From: Adiantum capillus-veneris
Taxonomy: Eukaryota > Streptophyta > Polypodiopsida > Polypodiales > Pteridaceae
Assembly (NCBI GenBank): GCA_014529385.2
Contig: CM043969.1
Coordinates: 66,538,676-66,598,675, forward strand
Direction of reading: 5' to 3'
DNA: 60,000 nucleotides
Part shown: positions 12,297 to 51,392 of the stretch, piece by piece
How positions within the stretch are numbered: position 1 is the first letter of the stretch
Layout: each line of letters starts with the position of its first letter
The notes under the pieces: generated by a model
What the model saw: only the letters and a program-made list of their open reading frames with translations
The model's database searches: none
What the model was told of the DNA's origin: nothing
Translations under genes and position numbers: made by a program

Positions 12297-15200
12297 GGGG
12301 CAAGTCATTGTTCTGATCCGATGCTTCAAATGGAAGCAAACCTCTTGAAGCTTATTGTTTCTGAAGTCTTTACCGTGTTAAAAAAATTTGCTTGCTTTGG
12401 ACATAGCCGAGTATCATTTGGAGCAAAATCCATCTACAGAGGGGGTTGATTTTTTTGCTTCAGAGAGATTATCAGGTCCAGTTTGGTAAGGATTTGTCTT
12501 TTTGGAAGGGCACAGTGAAGGTCCTTGAAGGCCATGGTTGCACGCACGCTGACACTGTGGCGGAGAGAAGTGATTGATTTTTAGAATGGGTTGGGCAATG
12601 AAGAAGAGACTTTAATGTTCCATGATTTTGTGTGTTGCATGTGTGGAGAGCATGAGGCCCAAGCTAAGATTGGATGGTGCAAATCAGACGGACCAAAGCT
12701 CTGTCATGAGACCTTTCGACTCAAGTTTGATGAGGATAGAAGGCTCACTATGCAACACAAGTTCAAGTTTGCATATTGTGAAGCTTCTGTCCACCTAAGT
12801 AGCAAGGTTTTGCACCAGATTATGGCAACGTTTTGTCAACTTTGCCAGGCTTTTGTGCCAGGTTTTGTATTGGGTTTATGATAAGATTTTGTGTCAAACA
12901 TATGGTTATTATTGTTGAAAGTTTGTACAATCCATTGCAGGTTATGTTATTGCTTCAAAAGCCTGGCTTGGCTCATTACCGATTTTGTGGTTGAGTTTAC
13001 AGTCATGTTTATGGCTGCAATTTGGGTCCTTTTTTGAGGTTTAGGGTGGTCTATGGGTTACGGAAGTCTGTGGATGTGGTTCTTTCTGGGCTTAGGGCTA
13101 TGTTCGAGGTTAATGGCGAGCCATGGATATGGTTTTATGGCTGTGGACGCATTTGTGTTCGGCCAGTTTTATGGCAAGCGTGGAAATGGCTCTATCCATG
13201 TTTGGGGTTGTCTTGTCCATTCTATAGAAAGAGTTTATATCTGGTTATTTGTTAGAGTATATGTTTCTTGGACATTAGTATGGCCTATCTAGGAAGTGGG
13301 TTGGCATCTCCAGATTGTGAGGTTATGTTTATGAGGTATACAACAAGTCAATGTCCACACTTATGTTAAGTTTGCTGCCAGTGGTTTATCATGAGCTCTT
13401 AACTTAAATGCACTCTTGATGCACACAAGCGTATCAAAACCGCCAGCCAAGAGGTGTGAATTCCATGCCCAACACCTCTCAAACAAGATGTGTATACTTA
13501 AGACTAGCGAACCCAAATTTACATTTACCAAATCTAGCCACTGACCATGTCCCAGAGGCATAGCAGCACACTATGCGAGATTCATCAGCAAAAAGGATTT
13601 TGCTACACAATGAGGGCGATAAACACGACTCCAGTTCTCGGCACACTGTTGCCATTGTCTGTGTTGATACCTTAAAAGAGCATCTTAGTATCGTACATTG
13701 TGTTGGTTGGGAGCAGCCTTTGCATGAATCACAAAAAGAATCTGTGAAACTTGGGAGCTTGAAGTTGTGTTTGTGCGACAATGGCTTGGTTTTTTTTAAT
13801 GTCACTTGTCATTGAGAGTTGCCTACTTTATGATGATGTCCATGTGGGTAAATCTACTTCACAAGGTTTTTAGAGCTCTTTATACAAGAAGTGATCTCCA
13901 CATCAATGCTACTCAAGTTTTGCCCAATGCCATTTGTATCAAAACCTGAGGCTTAGCCATCACGACCGCTCCATGTTTGCAAAACATGTCCATTACAACC
14001 ACTTTCTACTCTGATAGCAGCATGAAACTGGAGTCCTAAATTTACACATTGCATGCACACTATCCGCTATAGGTAACATTGCATGTAAAATTGGGAAATT
14101 GCTTTGAAGTGTTAGGATTACTCTTTATATCAGAGTCGACCATCAACGTGCCTATCATGATCCCAGTTAGAGGAAGTTTATGATGTGAGAAAATGTGAGA
14201 AGAGGTTATGATGCAACAAACTGTGAAAAGGTTGGTTGGTACTCATCTACCTCTTGCTTTTGCTTGATGAACTCCAGTAAAGTTCTTCCCATCCAGCTTC
14301 CACTCCTTGCATCACCAAGAAGTGCATGCACTAGAGCAAGCATTGACTTATTATTCTTGCGTCCATGAGCATATAAACATGTTTCCAGCACACGAGATCA
14401 TTGCACAATAACAGTAGGCTCTTTTGGTCTTCATGAATCTCCAGGATAAGGTCTCATCTCATATTTGTATGTCAACATTGCCATGGGGAAATTGGAACAT
14501 GAAAGGATCATGCCATATGCATGACGTGGAGCACCATCTGTTGGATACATAATGCTAAATATTGGCATGATTGAAGTTATCTAGTAGGAGGTGCCTAATG
14601 CAAGCTTTCAAAGACATCTTTTGAGTTAGAATGCATAAGTTTGCACATTTTAAAGTAATTACTTTGGCTCCCATATTCTTTCAGCACTGGTGGTAAAAAG
14701 ATCTCCACCCAATCCTTCCCAAGGTGAAATCAACAAAAGCTTTGCATGTCTTGCAAAGCTTTTGTTTCTTTGAGCTCAACCAGCAGGATTAGTTTCAAAG
14801 GCCTACATGGCATTCAGCTCTTGAGCACACTTATATATAGGTCAAATGTTACCCATCCTTGAGAGTGTAATGTACATGGTCAATTCAAGCACAACGCTTC
14901 CTTGACATCTCCGGGTGACTCATGCACATCATCGACCACATTGGCCATTTAATCTTGGATTAATTAGGTGCCTTTCAAGCACAAGTTGCCCGTGGCGTGC
15001 TTGTTAGAGAACTAGGCTCAAGGCTTGCATGTGAGATGCGGGAGCTCGAATCGGAGATAGATTTCAGGCAATAAACGTTGAATCCTGCCAGCAGGAGTAG
15101 GAGCAGGAGGATATGGAGCAGAGTTGTTGCAAAGTTCTTTCCTAATTTTCACTCTTGAATTTTAGAGGCCTTTGTATCTCGTGTTCAATACTCCTTTATT

Positions 15201-15552
15201 GGTCATTTGGGGGAGGGGGTGGTGTTAAGTAATGAACCATCCAATAAAATTAGTATAAAAACAGATGTTGTCATGTTCTTCTATGTGTGTCTCAAGGGAA
15301 AAACCTAATTGGTCATTTTTTAACATAATAATTTTTTTGGGTGAAAATAACATTTGTCCTATTTCATCTGGCGCATCAAAGCATATAACAGTTGGTGAAC
15401 TTCTTGAAAGTACTTGGTGTCACTTTGAAGACTACGAGCATCTAACAAGACTCCATGTCTAATATGAGACCATGGAAGGTGCACAAGAAGATTTAGAAAA
15501 ATTTCTCATGTAGGAAAATGGAGTCTTTTCCAGTGTTTTTCATACAATGCAT
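12296..15552. other. About 3.2 kb with no gene recognised
   Basis: Short frames such as 12591-12881 (96 residues, + strand) and 13479-13805 (minus) show no family signature. Stretches near 12900-13330 look like simple T/G-rich non-coding sequence. I found no LTR, terminal repeat or RNA gene. The DNA is probably old intergenic sequence. Confidence 0.4.
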
Positions 15553-15685
15553 AACATCATGAGCTTCTGCTCGGGAGGCACCACATACCTAGCTAGGTAT
15601 GATTGGGGGCCAGGCCGGCGGTCCCCTGCTCCCAATCGTACCTAGCTAGATATGTGGTGCCTCCCGAGCAGAAGCTCATGATGTT
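15553..15685. repeat. 133-nt near-perfect long hairpin (foldback MITE or young MIR-like locus)
   Basis: The left arm 15553-15607 and right arm 15631-15685 are 55-nt reverse complements with only two mismatches. One is a G-U pair if the + strand is transcribed, the other if the minus strand is. The 23-nt loop is very GC-rich (GGCCAGGCCGGCGG). The arms are richer in GC than the AT-rich flanks. The 7-mer ACAATGC occurs at 15544-15550 and again at 15696-15702, which could be a target duplication of a slightly larger element or chance. Confidence 0.85.
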
Positions 15686-16004
15686 GAGGTAAGTCACAAT
15701 GCGGGAATTATTGTGAGAATTTGTTCAAAACTTATTGTGGTGTGGCCACTTGACATTTTGGAAGAGAGTAGCATTACTATGAGTTAAATACTAAAGAGAA
15801 ACCAATTGAAGGCAAACTCGAGTGTACATTTTCCAGACCTATGAAGTTTCTTATATATTTATATGTAATATTCCAAAGGTGTTAAAAACCTGTTTTCGTT
15901 AAGCAACCAACAAATTGGCAATGCGAGAGGGGGGTTTTAAAGGACAAACTATGAAAACTTCATCCCAATAAAATATGTTTCATTATCCATGAAAGTAGCA
16001 AAAG

Positions 16005-16208
16005 TTTATGCACAATATCCCATAAACAGTAGTAGTGTTCACACATCAGTAAATAAATGTGGCTCTTGAAGAAACCATGTGAGTAGTAAGATCTAGATTT
16101 CCCAAATTTATGCTCAATATCCCATAAATAGTAGTAGTGTTCACACATCAAGGAACAAATGTGGCTCTTGAAAAAACCATGTGAGTAGTAAAATCTAGAT
16201 TTCCCAAA
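16005..16208. repeat. Tandem duplication, 102-bp unit
   Basis: Copies at 16005-16106 and 16107-16208 both start TTTATGC and contain CAATATCCCATAAA and AGTAGTAGTGTTCACACATC. A few substitutions separate them, so the duplication is fairly old. Confidence 0.85.
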
Positions 16209-16239
16209 ACCCTTTGGGGTTTACACCATGAAATATTAT

Positions 16240-16283
16240 CCCGCCCCCCCCCCCCCCCGCCCCCCCCCCCCCCTCCCCGCCCC
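16240..16283. repeat. Poly(C) tract with rare G/T interruptions
   Basis: More than 35 C bases with only a few interruptions. This is a difficult stretch for sequencing, so its true length is uncertain. Confidence 0.85.
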
Positions 16284-16999
16284 ACAAAAGAAAAAAGAGA
16301 GATGTGGTAAGTAGTGACTTGAACAATCATGAGATGACCAAAACAATCTTTTATTTGTGAGAGAAAGAGGGTTTTCCCTCCTATCAAGCCAGGCAAAAAG
16401 AGATGTAATAATGATACCTTGAACATTCTTGAATTGAACATGAGGTGGCCATTTAGAGCAAAATGCCGTGCAACCATCTTAGTGTGAACTTTATGCTTTA
16501 CCAAGTTCGTGAGTTATTGTGTGGGAACGTTGATACCAAATAGGTAACCCAAATGTTGAAAGACCTGGATTTTAGGAATCTTTTTCCCTCCCCATACAAG
16601 AGTGTTAAAATAAGAGGGCTTAATATCAATTTAAGTGGGCTTATAAGGTTGAGATGCAAGTTAGCAGCAAGAGCATAAAATTGAGATATATATAAATACG
16701 TGTTGAATTTTCACATTTATTGTTTTTAGAAATGCGAGAGTATGATCAGCAAGAGATATTGGATGAGCCGAGGAGAGCTCACTTGATCTAGCAAAGGGAA
16801 ATTAATTATGCCCAACCTAGGATTTATAGGCTCTGGTATCATGTTGGAAATCTAGGGTTAGAAAACATCTAAATTAGGGTTAGGTTATGGTGGAAAGACA
16901 AGACTAAAATTAGGGTTGGCAAGCTTTATCATGGAGATGAAGAGAGAGTGAGAGGGACACCAAATGACAAGAGCTAAAAGAAAAATACAAACACTACTT

Positions 17000-18900
17000 T
17001 ATTACTTCATGTGAACCGAATTCCTGTAAGTTGTCTAAAAGGCATGGATAAGCCTAAAATCTCTTGTTTGTTAGCAAAGTGCTCTAGATAGCAAAATAGA
17101 GGCTATGTAGCAAGGGCAAAAAGGAGAGGGCTTAATGGGTATTGTTGCCTAATAGAGCGGGCTAAAGGAATTGAGTGAGAATGTGTGCCATTAGTGATAA
17201 TTTGAGAAGTGGCTTGAAAAGTGAGCAAATTGCTTACGTAAGCCATCCTAGGCCCATGAACCATTTTAGACATAACTTTATAATGAAGCCCCACCTCGTA
17301 TTATCAAAAGCTTTTGCAATATCAAGTTGCACAATACAATATCTTGCTAAGCTGAGTGCTTAATAGCATAATGCTTCTTCCCCCAACAAAACTCTATTGA
17401 CTAATCATGCACATACTTCTTGATTGAGGGAAATAACCTTGGGGCATTAGTTTTAGCTAATATTTTGTACAATATGCCGAACATAGTAATAATGAGTTAA
17501 AATGTGACGCATGAGCTGTTGAGGTAGTAATTCAATAATACCATATTTGAGTTCATTATCAAGTTTTCAAGGAGATGGGAGTTATAATCTCTAGTATAAT
17601 AATCTGAAATAGAAACTAAAATTTGATCACTAGCTCTTTTGAGAGGCCATTGTAGCCAGGAGTAAAATGCTTGCCCATTTTTTAAAGGCCGCTCTAGACT
17701 ACCTAGAGATGATGCAGTTGAATGGTCAATGTGAGAACGAGTGTGTTATAGCAAGGTAGTACATTCCTATTGGTGGTTAGTGCTCGTTGAAGGAGGAGAT
17801 CTAAGAATACTTTCAAAGTGCTGTACACAAGCATTAGCTAAAGCTCTTCCTTCAACGATTGTCCTCCCATTAGCAAGAGAGAGAGAAGCCACACTCTTTT
17901 ACTTTAGTTTAGTAAAAAAGGATTGAAATGTCACCTCTATGTAAGAAGTAAGTATCATGAAGAAAGAATTCATATTTTGTAGCTTTTTGTGTTTAGACTA
18001 AATGATGGTTTTTTAAAGTACTTTGGTATCATTTATCTCATCTTGTGGTAAGAGTCTACTAGAAGCTAGTTGTCTACGAGAAGCAAGGTGAGATCTAGTA
18101 GTGCACTCTCTCTCTAGTTTTTGGTAAAATGTTTGCTTTTCCAAAGAATAATATTCTTGAAATCTTGGACAGAGGCATGCCATATAGCTAACCTAGATCC
18201 ACATGTTTGATGCCACAGGCATTCAACAAAGAAGATAAACTCATGCATTAAGTATTCACCATGAGAGGGCAATGATGATGCAAACTAGCCATATCTTTGT
18301 GCCTACCATACTAGTAGAAAATAGATTCCCTCAAGCTCATGTAGCTCATCCCATGTTACAACAAGGAATTTTGTATGACCACAACATTTCAATAACAAAA
18401 TGAACATGCATTGTCACTCGAAGTGGATAGAAACACAAGAAGATGGAGGCAACATATCGGGACTAAAGAAGTAGTGTCTATCTAAGTATACCCATGCATT
18501 CTCATGAGATTGAGAGTGAAAGATAAATCCATAGTATTTTAAGTTGGGATTCAAGAGAATCCAAGTATCCATTAACCACCAATTTCCCATAGAGGTAGAT
18601 CAAGCTCACTTTTTAGCTAGAGGCATCCTAATAAAACCTATGATACTGTCAGAATCAAGGCAAAAAGCATGTTAAGATCTCCACAAATGATTTGAGAGAT
18701 GGGGTTTATAGATGCATTAGATTGCACACATGTAGATTGGTAAAGTTTAAATAGATTGCCTCTTTCAATCAAAATCTTTAACATGTGAAGGTACTTAAGC
18801 ACTCAAACCAAACAATAAGGAAAGTAATTCACTGGCTTGCAACCAATATCATGAGACCATGATGACATAAATATAGGTTGCTAATTTTCCCAAGAGTGTT
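17000..18900 (-). pseudogene. L1-type LINE remnant (endonuclease end plus RT)
   Basis: Reading the minus strand downward: IICGDLNMLFAL near 18690-18650 matches the GDFN motif of APE-type endonuclease, followed by WILLNPNLKYYGFIF and AWVYLDRHYF near 18560-18450. RT motif A (VQLDIAKAFDNTRWGFIIK) is at about 17335-17275, and the motif B region (LARSIRQQYPLSPLLFALAT) ends near 17100, with QPLFCYLEHFANKQEILGL after it. Many stops and frameshifts interrupt it, and the YADD motif and C-terminus are missing. It once copied itself through target-primed reverse transcription and is now a fossil. Confidence 0.8.
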
Positions 18901-19040
18901 GTGACTCTCTTTTTTATGATGTGGACCACCCAAAGGTTGTTTTAAAGAGAAATATGGCGCTCTAAGAGTTACACCTCCAAATAAACCATGCATGTACAAA
19001 GTGTACAATGCAATATGTGCTAGAGGTTCCTATTAAGGGG

Positions 19041-19267
19041 AAACATTTGGACTATTTAGTTGCTTTATGCAGATTTTGTACAGCCAAGTGAGTGAGATTA
19101 AAAAATGGTTAAGTTTCTTCTAAAAACTGAGAAAAGGTGAGCCTATTATCAGGGAAAATATTTGGACTATTTAGTCGATTTATACAGTTTTTGTACGTCC
19201 AAGTGAGTGTGATTAAAAAATGGTTAAGTTTCTTCCAAGAACAAAAAAAAAAGTGAGCCTATTATCA
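19041..19267. repeat. Tandem duplication, ~115-bp unit
   Basis: The segment from ATTTGGACTATTTAG through GAGCCTATTATCAG occurs twice, offset by 115 bp, with scattered substitutions and a short A-run difference. Confidence 0.85.
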
Positions 19268-20802
19268 GCTTTGGGTCATGAATGAGGCTAGGTTTTCAAG
19301 GAGGAAAGTTTTATAGTATAGCCTTGATTGTCGCAAAAGGTGGAGGCAATGAATGCTAAAGCGCTTTCCTTGTAAGGTGAGGGCCTTTGACACCATACCT
19401 AGTTTTTGTTGTGAAAAAAAATATTGTCTTCATTGAACAAATGCATTTATTAATTCTTACGTCTAGATATAGAAAAACCCTATCAATGAGACAATTGATG
19501 ACAATGATAAGGTGATAATGTGCTTACGTAGCCTAAGAACTTTAATCCTGCTATATAGACATTCATCAAGTTTTTTTTTAATTGTTTTCATTTGAAAATT
19601 CAGTGTACAAACAATATGTCCAAAAAATAAATGTATAAAGATTCATGCTTTGGATGAACTATAATTTGTATATACATGAGGTTGATACATAAATACAAGT
19701 TTCGAGCTTATGACTACCGCTACAACCAAAGAAGAAATTAATGGTAGAAAAAATCATATGATGCACAATGACAACATAGAAATGTGGGAGAATCCGAGCA
19801 TAACCATCAACTTGATTCATTTAACGAACATAAATATAAGATATCGTTCCTTAACAGTCTACTTGTTGATTTGAGATTGCATGCTGGATTGGGTGGTTAT
19901 AGGCCCATGACAATCGTTGAAGCATGCCTTTTGGCAATATATGCATGGATTGAACATATTAGGGAATACTCCCGTTTTGGAATCTAATTATATCATATCA
20001 ACTTTACCATTAGCAAAGAAACAAAGGTAGTGCAATCTCACAAAGGCGTTGAGAGCTAGAAAGCTTCATCATTTGCAGACTATCTTAGGAGTGTTGAGAT
20101 GTGACACTCAAGGTGAGCCCACACTCATTGCTCATGACAACTTTCCACACTCATTAATAAAGTCAATAGCCAACATAATTTCAATGTATTTGTGTTATGA
20201 ATGAAACGAATTGCAGCATCTCCCATTACCTTCTTGGAAGTTTGTGTGTGCGCGCTAGTAATAGCTCAATATTTTTTCTCCCTTTCACATGTTCATTGAT
20301 CTCTTGATATGCCCATGTCTAATTGCACTTGATCTAAGAAAAACTCAGGATTGCTACTAGTTTTATCCTTCATTTGGCTTCTATCATCATGACCACCATC
20401 ATACATATTTTCCTATACATCTTTCTTTGTGTACTAGAATGTACTTTAATAATTTTTTGTATGGAGATGAGGCTTAAATACAAGATTAGATGCCATTGTG
20501 GTAAATGGCGATGATAGTGAAGGATTGGATGCTTGGCACATTTGTTTTTGAATAATTCTAGCCCTGCTAGGTGCTTATTGACCATCTCAAGTTTAATTCT
20601 CATGTCTTTGATATATAGCTTTAATAGATTTGTTAATAGGGGAGGAGACTAAGTGTGGTACTCTTTCACATCTTAATCTTAAGTGTACTCTAGAAACCTT
20701 GTAGATTTTGAAGCCTAAAGAGAGATCCTCAATTGCTTGTATGTTACTCCTAAGCTTGTAACCATTGGTTCCCCTTGTGTCGTTGTCAATTTTAAGATCA
20801 CG
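19268..20802. other. AT-rich, no gene recognised
   Basis: Frames at 19784-19987 (+, 67 residues) and 20370-20603 (minus) show no known motif. No element ends were identified. Confidence 0.35.
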
Positions 20803-21298
20803 AGATCCTAAGAGTGTAGGTTTCAATAAAGAATACATTATCGTTGTGAAACATGCACATTTTCTTCACTATGTACAACACTAGTTTGTTACCAAAGCTA
20901 GACAATGTAGTGTGCTTTTTGCCAAGCAATGAATGAAAAATCACCTCTCTATAATGGAATTTACATAAGAGAATTTTTTAGAGCCCTTTATGGATCAACC
21001 AAAGTAAATGAATGAGGTGAAAATCACATATGCATGTTAAAACATGTTAGATCCTAAGAGTGTAGGTTTCAATAAAGAATACATTATCGTTGTGAAACAT
21101 GCACATTTTCTTCACTATGTACAACACTAGTTTGTTACCAAAGCTAGACAATGTAGTGTGCTTTTTGCCAAGCAATGAATGAAATATCACCTCTCTCTAA
21201 TGGAATTTAAATAAGAGAAGTTTTTAGAGCCCTTTATGGATCAACCAGAGTAAATGAAGAAGGTGAAAATCACATATATGCATGTCAAAACATGTTAG
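20803..21298. repeat. Tandem duplication, ~246-bp unit
   Basis: The segment starting AGATCCTAAGAGTGTAGG at 20803 is repeated from 21049. Both copies run through CATTATCGTTGTGAAACATG and TGTAGTGTGCTTTTTGCCAA to an AACATGTTAG end (about 21298). Identity is high, so this is among the youngest duplications in the AT-rich part. Confidence 0.9.
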
Positions 21299-23410
21299 CC
21301 TCTGAAAAGGAGTCTCAATTCTACCTAGTTAAAGTTTGAAAACATAGATCTAAGAAAAGGGAGAAGAAGCTTCTTGTGAATTTTGGAGAAAGTTTTATAA
21401 AGAACATGCTTAGTAGTTTCAATTTGCTTTTGAAGAAGCTAAAAAGGAAAGTGTGTTTATTTGTGTAATATATCTCAAACTCCTCCATCCCACATTCACA
21501 TGAGACATTAGCTTTAGAGAAAAACAATAAAAGTGTGTAAGATGGCAACCAATCATGTCTATTGTTCTAGTTTAGCTAAGACGCTCAAGCATGAGTTATT
21601 TTGTGTTTGAACTAGCCAAAGGAAAAAGAGACACATAGCCTTCAAGATATCTCTTAAATTCAAAACCCCACCCTTACAAAATTGAAATTATTATTTTTAG
21701 TACTTCCAATCCCAGCATGAGGGACACATGTCCAACACTAGAAGAATGACATTTCATACTTATCCCCTATGGCTTGTTTTAACAAGACACAGATTGAAGA
21801 TTGGACCTCTAAAGAATACCATATCAAACGCGCATGCAATCTTATTAAAAAAAAGAAAATGCAATGTAAGCTTAGAATAAATTAGCAAGACTTAAATGAG
21901 AGATTACTAATAATATATATTCATACTATTTTTTTGTAAGTCCTAAGGGAAATATACATTCCTAATCCTTGAGACTGTAATGACTAATGTTATGCCAAAA
22001 AGATGGAGATTTGCAAGACCTACAAATTTTCCCTTTTTTATGTGAAGAGGCATTAACCTTGAGAATGACCACAATTTCAATGATTAGTGAATAACAATAA
22101 ATCATAGTGGACTCCTTCATAGGGAGACAATTGGTACATGCATAACTTGATTTACATTTGGAAAGCAAGAAGTTTCACTCCACTTTTAAAACTTTTAAAA
22201 TGAGACGTTTAAATACAATTTATAACCGGTGTGGAAAGTTTTTTGTGGCAATATTTTGCTTCTTGTATGTGAAGTTCTCCTAATGTTACATTACTTCTTG
22301 ACAGCTTCAAAATTAGTAAAAGCTTCAACATAAAAACGTGTAATAAATTTGTTGATCTAATGTTTTTGTTGAAATAGAAAATGTTCCTCGATATTTTTCA
22401 TCTGATAACTTGACCAATATCTTTCGCTGACCTTAAGTTGGAAGGAAAATGGGACATACTAGTGTCCAAATACAAAACTAGTGTAAATGCTAGAAAAAAG
22501 CCCAACAAATGGCAACCCATGGGACAACCTTGGCTCGCAAAGAAAGCCAACAAATGCTTGACTATATTGACTCCAAATAAGCACACTTCTGTACAAGTGT
22601 ATAGTCATATGAGCGTTTTTCTATTAGCTTTTTAGCACCAGAGAAGCGAAGTCCCATATTAAAGACTATTATTACCTTAACGCTAGTTTTGTAATTGGAC
22701 ACTCAAGTGTCCTAAGACACTAAAGTGTTGTTCTAAACAACCTTTTATAATTATTTGGTGAAGCTAAAAATCACATATAGGTCATGAACTAGACCATGCT
22801 CATGCCTTATAACAAATATGAGGTGAAGAACATAACCAAATTTTTATTTTGCCAAAAGTAATATCATAATAAGATTATGGTGATAAGTTCTAAATTGAAT
22901 ATAAGTTCTCATCAAAATAAGATTTTGCATAGATTTCAAGCTTTATGCATAGGAAAAAACTTATTATAACAATTAGTCAAGCTTCATAACTTAGTTCTTA
23001 GATCATTTTTTATTATAATAAAAAAACATAAATCTTGAAGACACTAGCAAAGAAGAAAATTCGTCTTTCAAAGCCAAGATACGAGTTTTAATGAACATAA
23101 ATTGTTGTCTTATGTAGGTGCTTTACACGATTGTAGTTACTATTGAGGTTGTGAACAAAAGTGAGGGATTATAATTTTTACGAGTACTATGGCTAACATT
23201 TCATAAGTTTGCAAAAGCATGTCTTGAGATGTTCTCTAAATTTCATGTACCATTTTAATTAAATTCATGAAAAACGGACACTAAATTGTTCTTTTTGGTA
23301 CCAAGCTATTGTTAACAAAAATTAGTAGTGATGGAAGCATCAACAGATGCTATAACAAGCAATCCATCTATGCTGAAGAGACAGATCATGAAGATGGTAC
23401 AGTTACCTTG
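21299..23410. other. AT-rich, no gene recognised
   Basis: Several minus-strand frames of 60-80 residues (for example 21321-21548 and 21962-22168) lack any family signature. No terminal repeats or RNA genes were found. Confidence 0.35.
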
Positions 23411-23416
23411 AGATAG

Positions 23417-23660
23417 TTGAGAAATGCATTCCACCATCAGAACCCATCATCACATCAACCTGACCAACATTCCAAGCCCGACTTGCCGAAAACAGTACAT
23501 AATGCATCAGAATCTCCATGCCCTTACCAATGGAATGATATCATTGACTTAAAACTTGAGGGTCTGATTAATCACAATATCTCTCTTTCATCGGCTCAGT
23601 TTCTTCAGCTTATGCCAGCACTCTAGCACTGTTCTCTTCATCCAAAGGTCAAAAGCAGAG
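23417..23660 (+). pseudogene. Possible Ty3 gag-protease linker fragment
   Basis: A 69-residue frame ends in LINHNISLSSAQFLQLMPAL. This pattern resembles the conserved linker that precedes the protease in some plant Ty3 elements; compare QVSLYDMLRLDASFRSE near 55480 in this window. Nothing else of an element is visible beside it, so the call is tentative. It lies just downstream of the recognised end of the VTT gene, on the opposite strand. Confidence 0.3.
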
Positions 23661-24278
23661 GTACATCAACCTCAGTACCTCATTAATACACAAAATACAC
23701 TGATGATGGCTTAGCAGTAAGTACTCTAGTCAGACTTCATAGTTTTGAACTGTCGATGTACGAGAAAACAAGGGGAAGGCAAACGTCTCTGAGGGTGTTT
23801 CGGTGATGACTAACGGGAAGGTATGAGGCAATGCGAAGTAGACGTTGAAAGAGTACTCTGTACATTGAGCACCAGTTGATGCAGCCTTTGCCGCTCAAAC
23901 AAGCTTGGTCGTAGATTGCCAACAGCCGCCCAGTCCAGACTTCCAATGTTCATGCTGCCACTACTTATGAATGAGGACTGGAAAGGTATTCAACTCATGA
24001 ATGATCTTCTGCTCTGCAATTCATAGAACTCTTTTTCCTGTGAGAACCAATGCATGCACTACTCAGCTTTGCCTTATGAGTAGCTAACCTTATCCATCTA
24101 GAGAACTAAAATAGCGACGCCTCTTGCAAGATCCTGTGCTGTCACTCAATGTCCTTTATAGCATCCTAGACACACCAGACAAGGAACGCTTAGAACTGCA
24201 AAACATCTTCGAAGTACCAACTCCATGCTAATCAGCACACAATCTGCTGTATAGAGAACAAAGAAGCATAAAAAATAC

Positions 24279-50187
<25,909 letters not shown>

Positions 50188-50369
50188 CTGGCCAGACAGT
50201 GTGTGAGATGAAAATGCTATACAAAATCTCTAATAAATATAAGTATCTGCATAACAGAAACAATACAACTCAAACACTATTCGTGACAACCTACTCATGT
50301 TACATCAAAACCTGTTCGAGCTTTTCGGCAAGCCTTTCAGATCTCCAATGGTTCTCCTCTGTAACAAGA

Positions 50370-50600
50370 ATTCTTGCTAAAAAGCAATCATTGTTATCAT
50401 TGCTTTCAGAGTGATTACATTTTCCATGCTTGCCACTCATTCACAAAACCACCACCTCTTGCTTCAAATCAGCAACCACGAAAACAGACCAAGCCCAAGA
50501 ATGTCATTATTGTTGGATTGATTGTGGACATAATTCAGACTGCTTCTCACAAAGAATCCCCCAGTAATAGACTCTTTGCTAATTCTGACCTTGCTAACTT
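50370..50600 (+). pseudogene. Possible copia gag zinc-knuckle fragment
   Basis: NHCYHCFQSDYIFHACHSFT (about 50380-50440) resembles a CX2C...H...C knuckle. In another frame CHYCWIDCGHNSDCFSQRIP (about 50503-50562) is a second one with one extra residue before His. Both are imperfect. Together they resemble the downstream part of the copia gag seen at 48555. Confidence 0.4.
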
Positions 50601-51245
50601 CCACATTACGAAACTTCCACACTCAAGTGTTCTTTAGACGCAATGGTTCGACAAGAATTTGCAGTTTTGTCCCAAAAGAAACAGATTCCTTATCTCAAAA
50701 AAATTCCTTATTTAAAAAAGAATACATTCTGTGGATGTGAAGCGAAAAGAAGATTCCAGTGCTTCTTGATTTGGGGTCGCTACCTTATTTGTTGAAGATG
50801 TGTTTTTTGTTGATCATGAAGAAAAAAGACTTTGATTGCTAAAAACCAGATTGGATTATCGGTGTACGTAGTTTGAAGGTATGGTCCAGCATGGTATATG
50901 TTAGATATATTATGGCGTCTTGTAGGACTAGTACAAACCAACACTGCATTAACTTACTAGGCTTTAACAGCACACACAGACATGGTTGAGCAAGGCACGT
51001 GTGTTGGGACATACAGGAGGGAACCATGCATGCGTGTCGGCAATTAACACTAGATTGATTTGTCAATGCGCACTTTGGGCACTTCCTAGCACAAACCAAC
51101 ACTGGATTCATGTGTCAAACGCACTCACCTGGCACAACCATCACTGGATTCATGTGTCAAAAATCTGTTCCATGCTGTGTTGTATCTGTTGTGAGTGTAT
51201 GCGTACATGTGAAATCCAATCATTGCAACAATGTTGTGTTGTATC

Positions 51246-51392
51246 CATAGTTACAGAGAATGGCCATTTTCAGGTCCCCGTTCCCATCCCAATTTCCCGT
51301 TCCGGATTCCTGTTCTGTGTTTTAGACGTGAGTATCCGAAATAGGGAATGGCGTTTCATGCATGTTGCCGTTCCCTATTCCAAGTAAATTTG
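51246..51392. mobile_element. 147-bp hAT-type MITE (copy 2)
   Basis: Same family as 32417-32583 but in reverse orientation: CATAGTTACAGAGAATGGCC, then CCCGTTCCCATCCCAA and GTGAGTATCCGAAATAGG. It is flanked by a perfect 8-bp duplication GTTGTATC (51238-51245, 51393-51400). The left end is CATAGTTAC; the right end read inward is CAAATTTAC, so its terminal repeat has decayed. It lies inside an older duplication of TGTTGTATCTGTTGTGAGTG (51180 and 51393). Confidence 0.9.

Noticed and set aside
12591-12881. 96-residue + strand frame with several Cys residues
   Set aside because: Cys spacing fits no zinc-finger pattern, no splice context or family match is visible, and the frame length is within chance expectation.
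50280-50400. Candidate upstream VTT exon on the minus strand (ERLAEKLEQ-like text)
   Set aside because: The possible donor does not give the one-base phase needed by the exon at 50187, and the similarity to family N-terminal regions is too weak.
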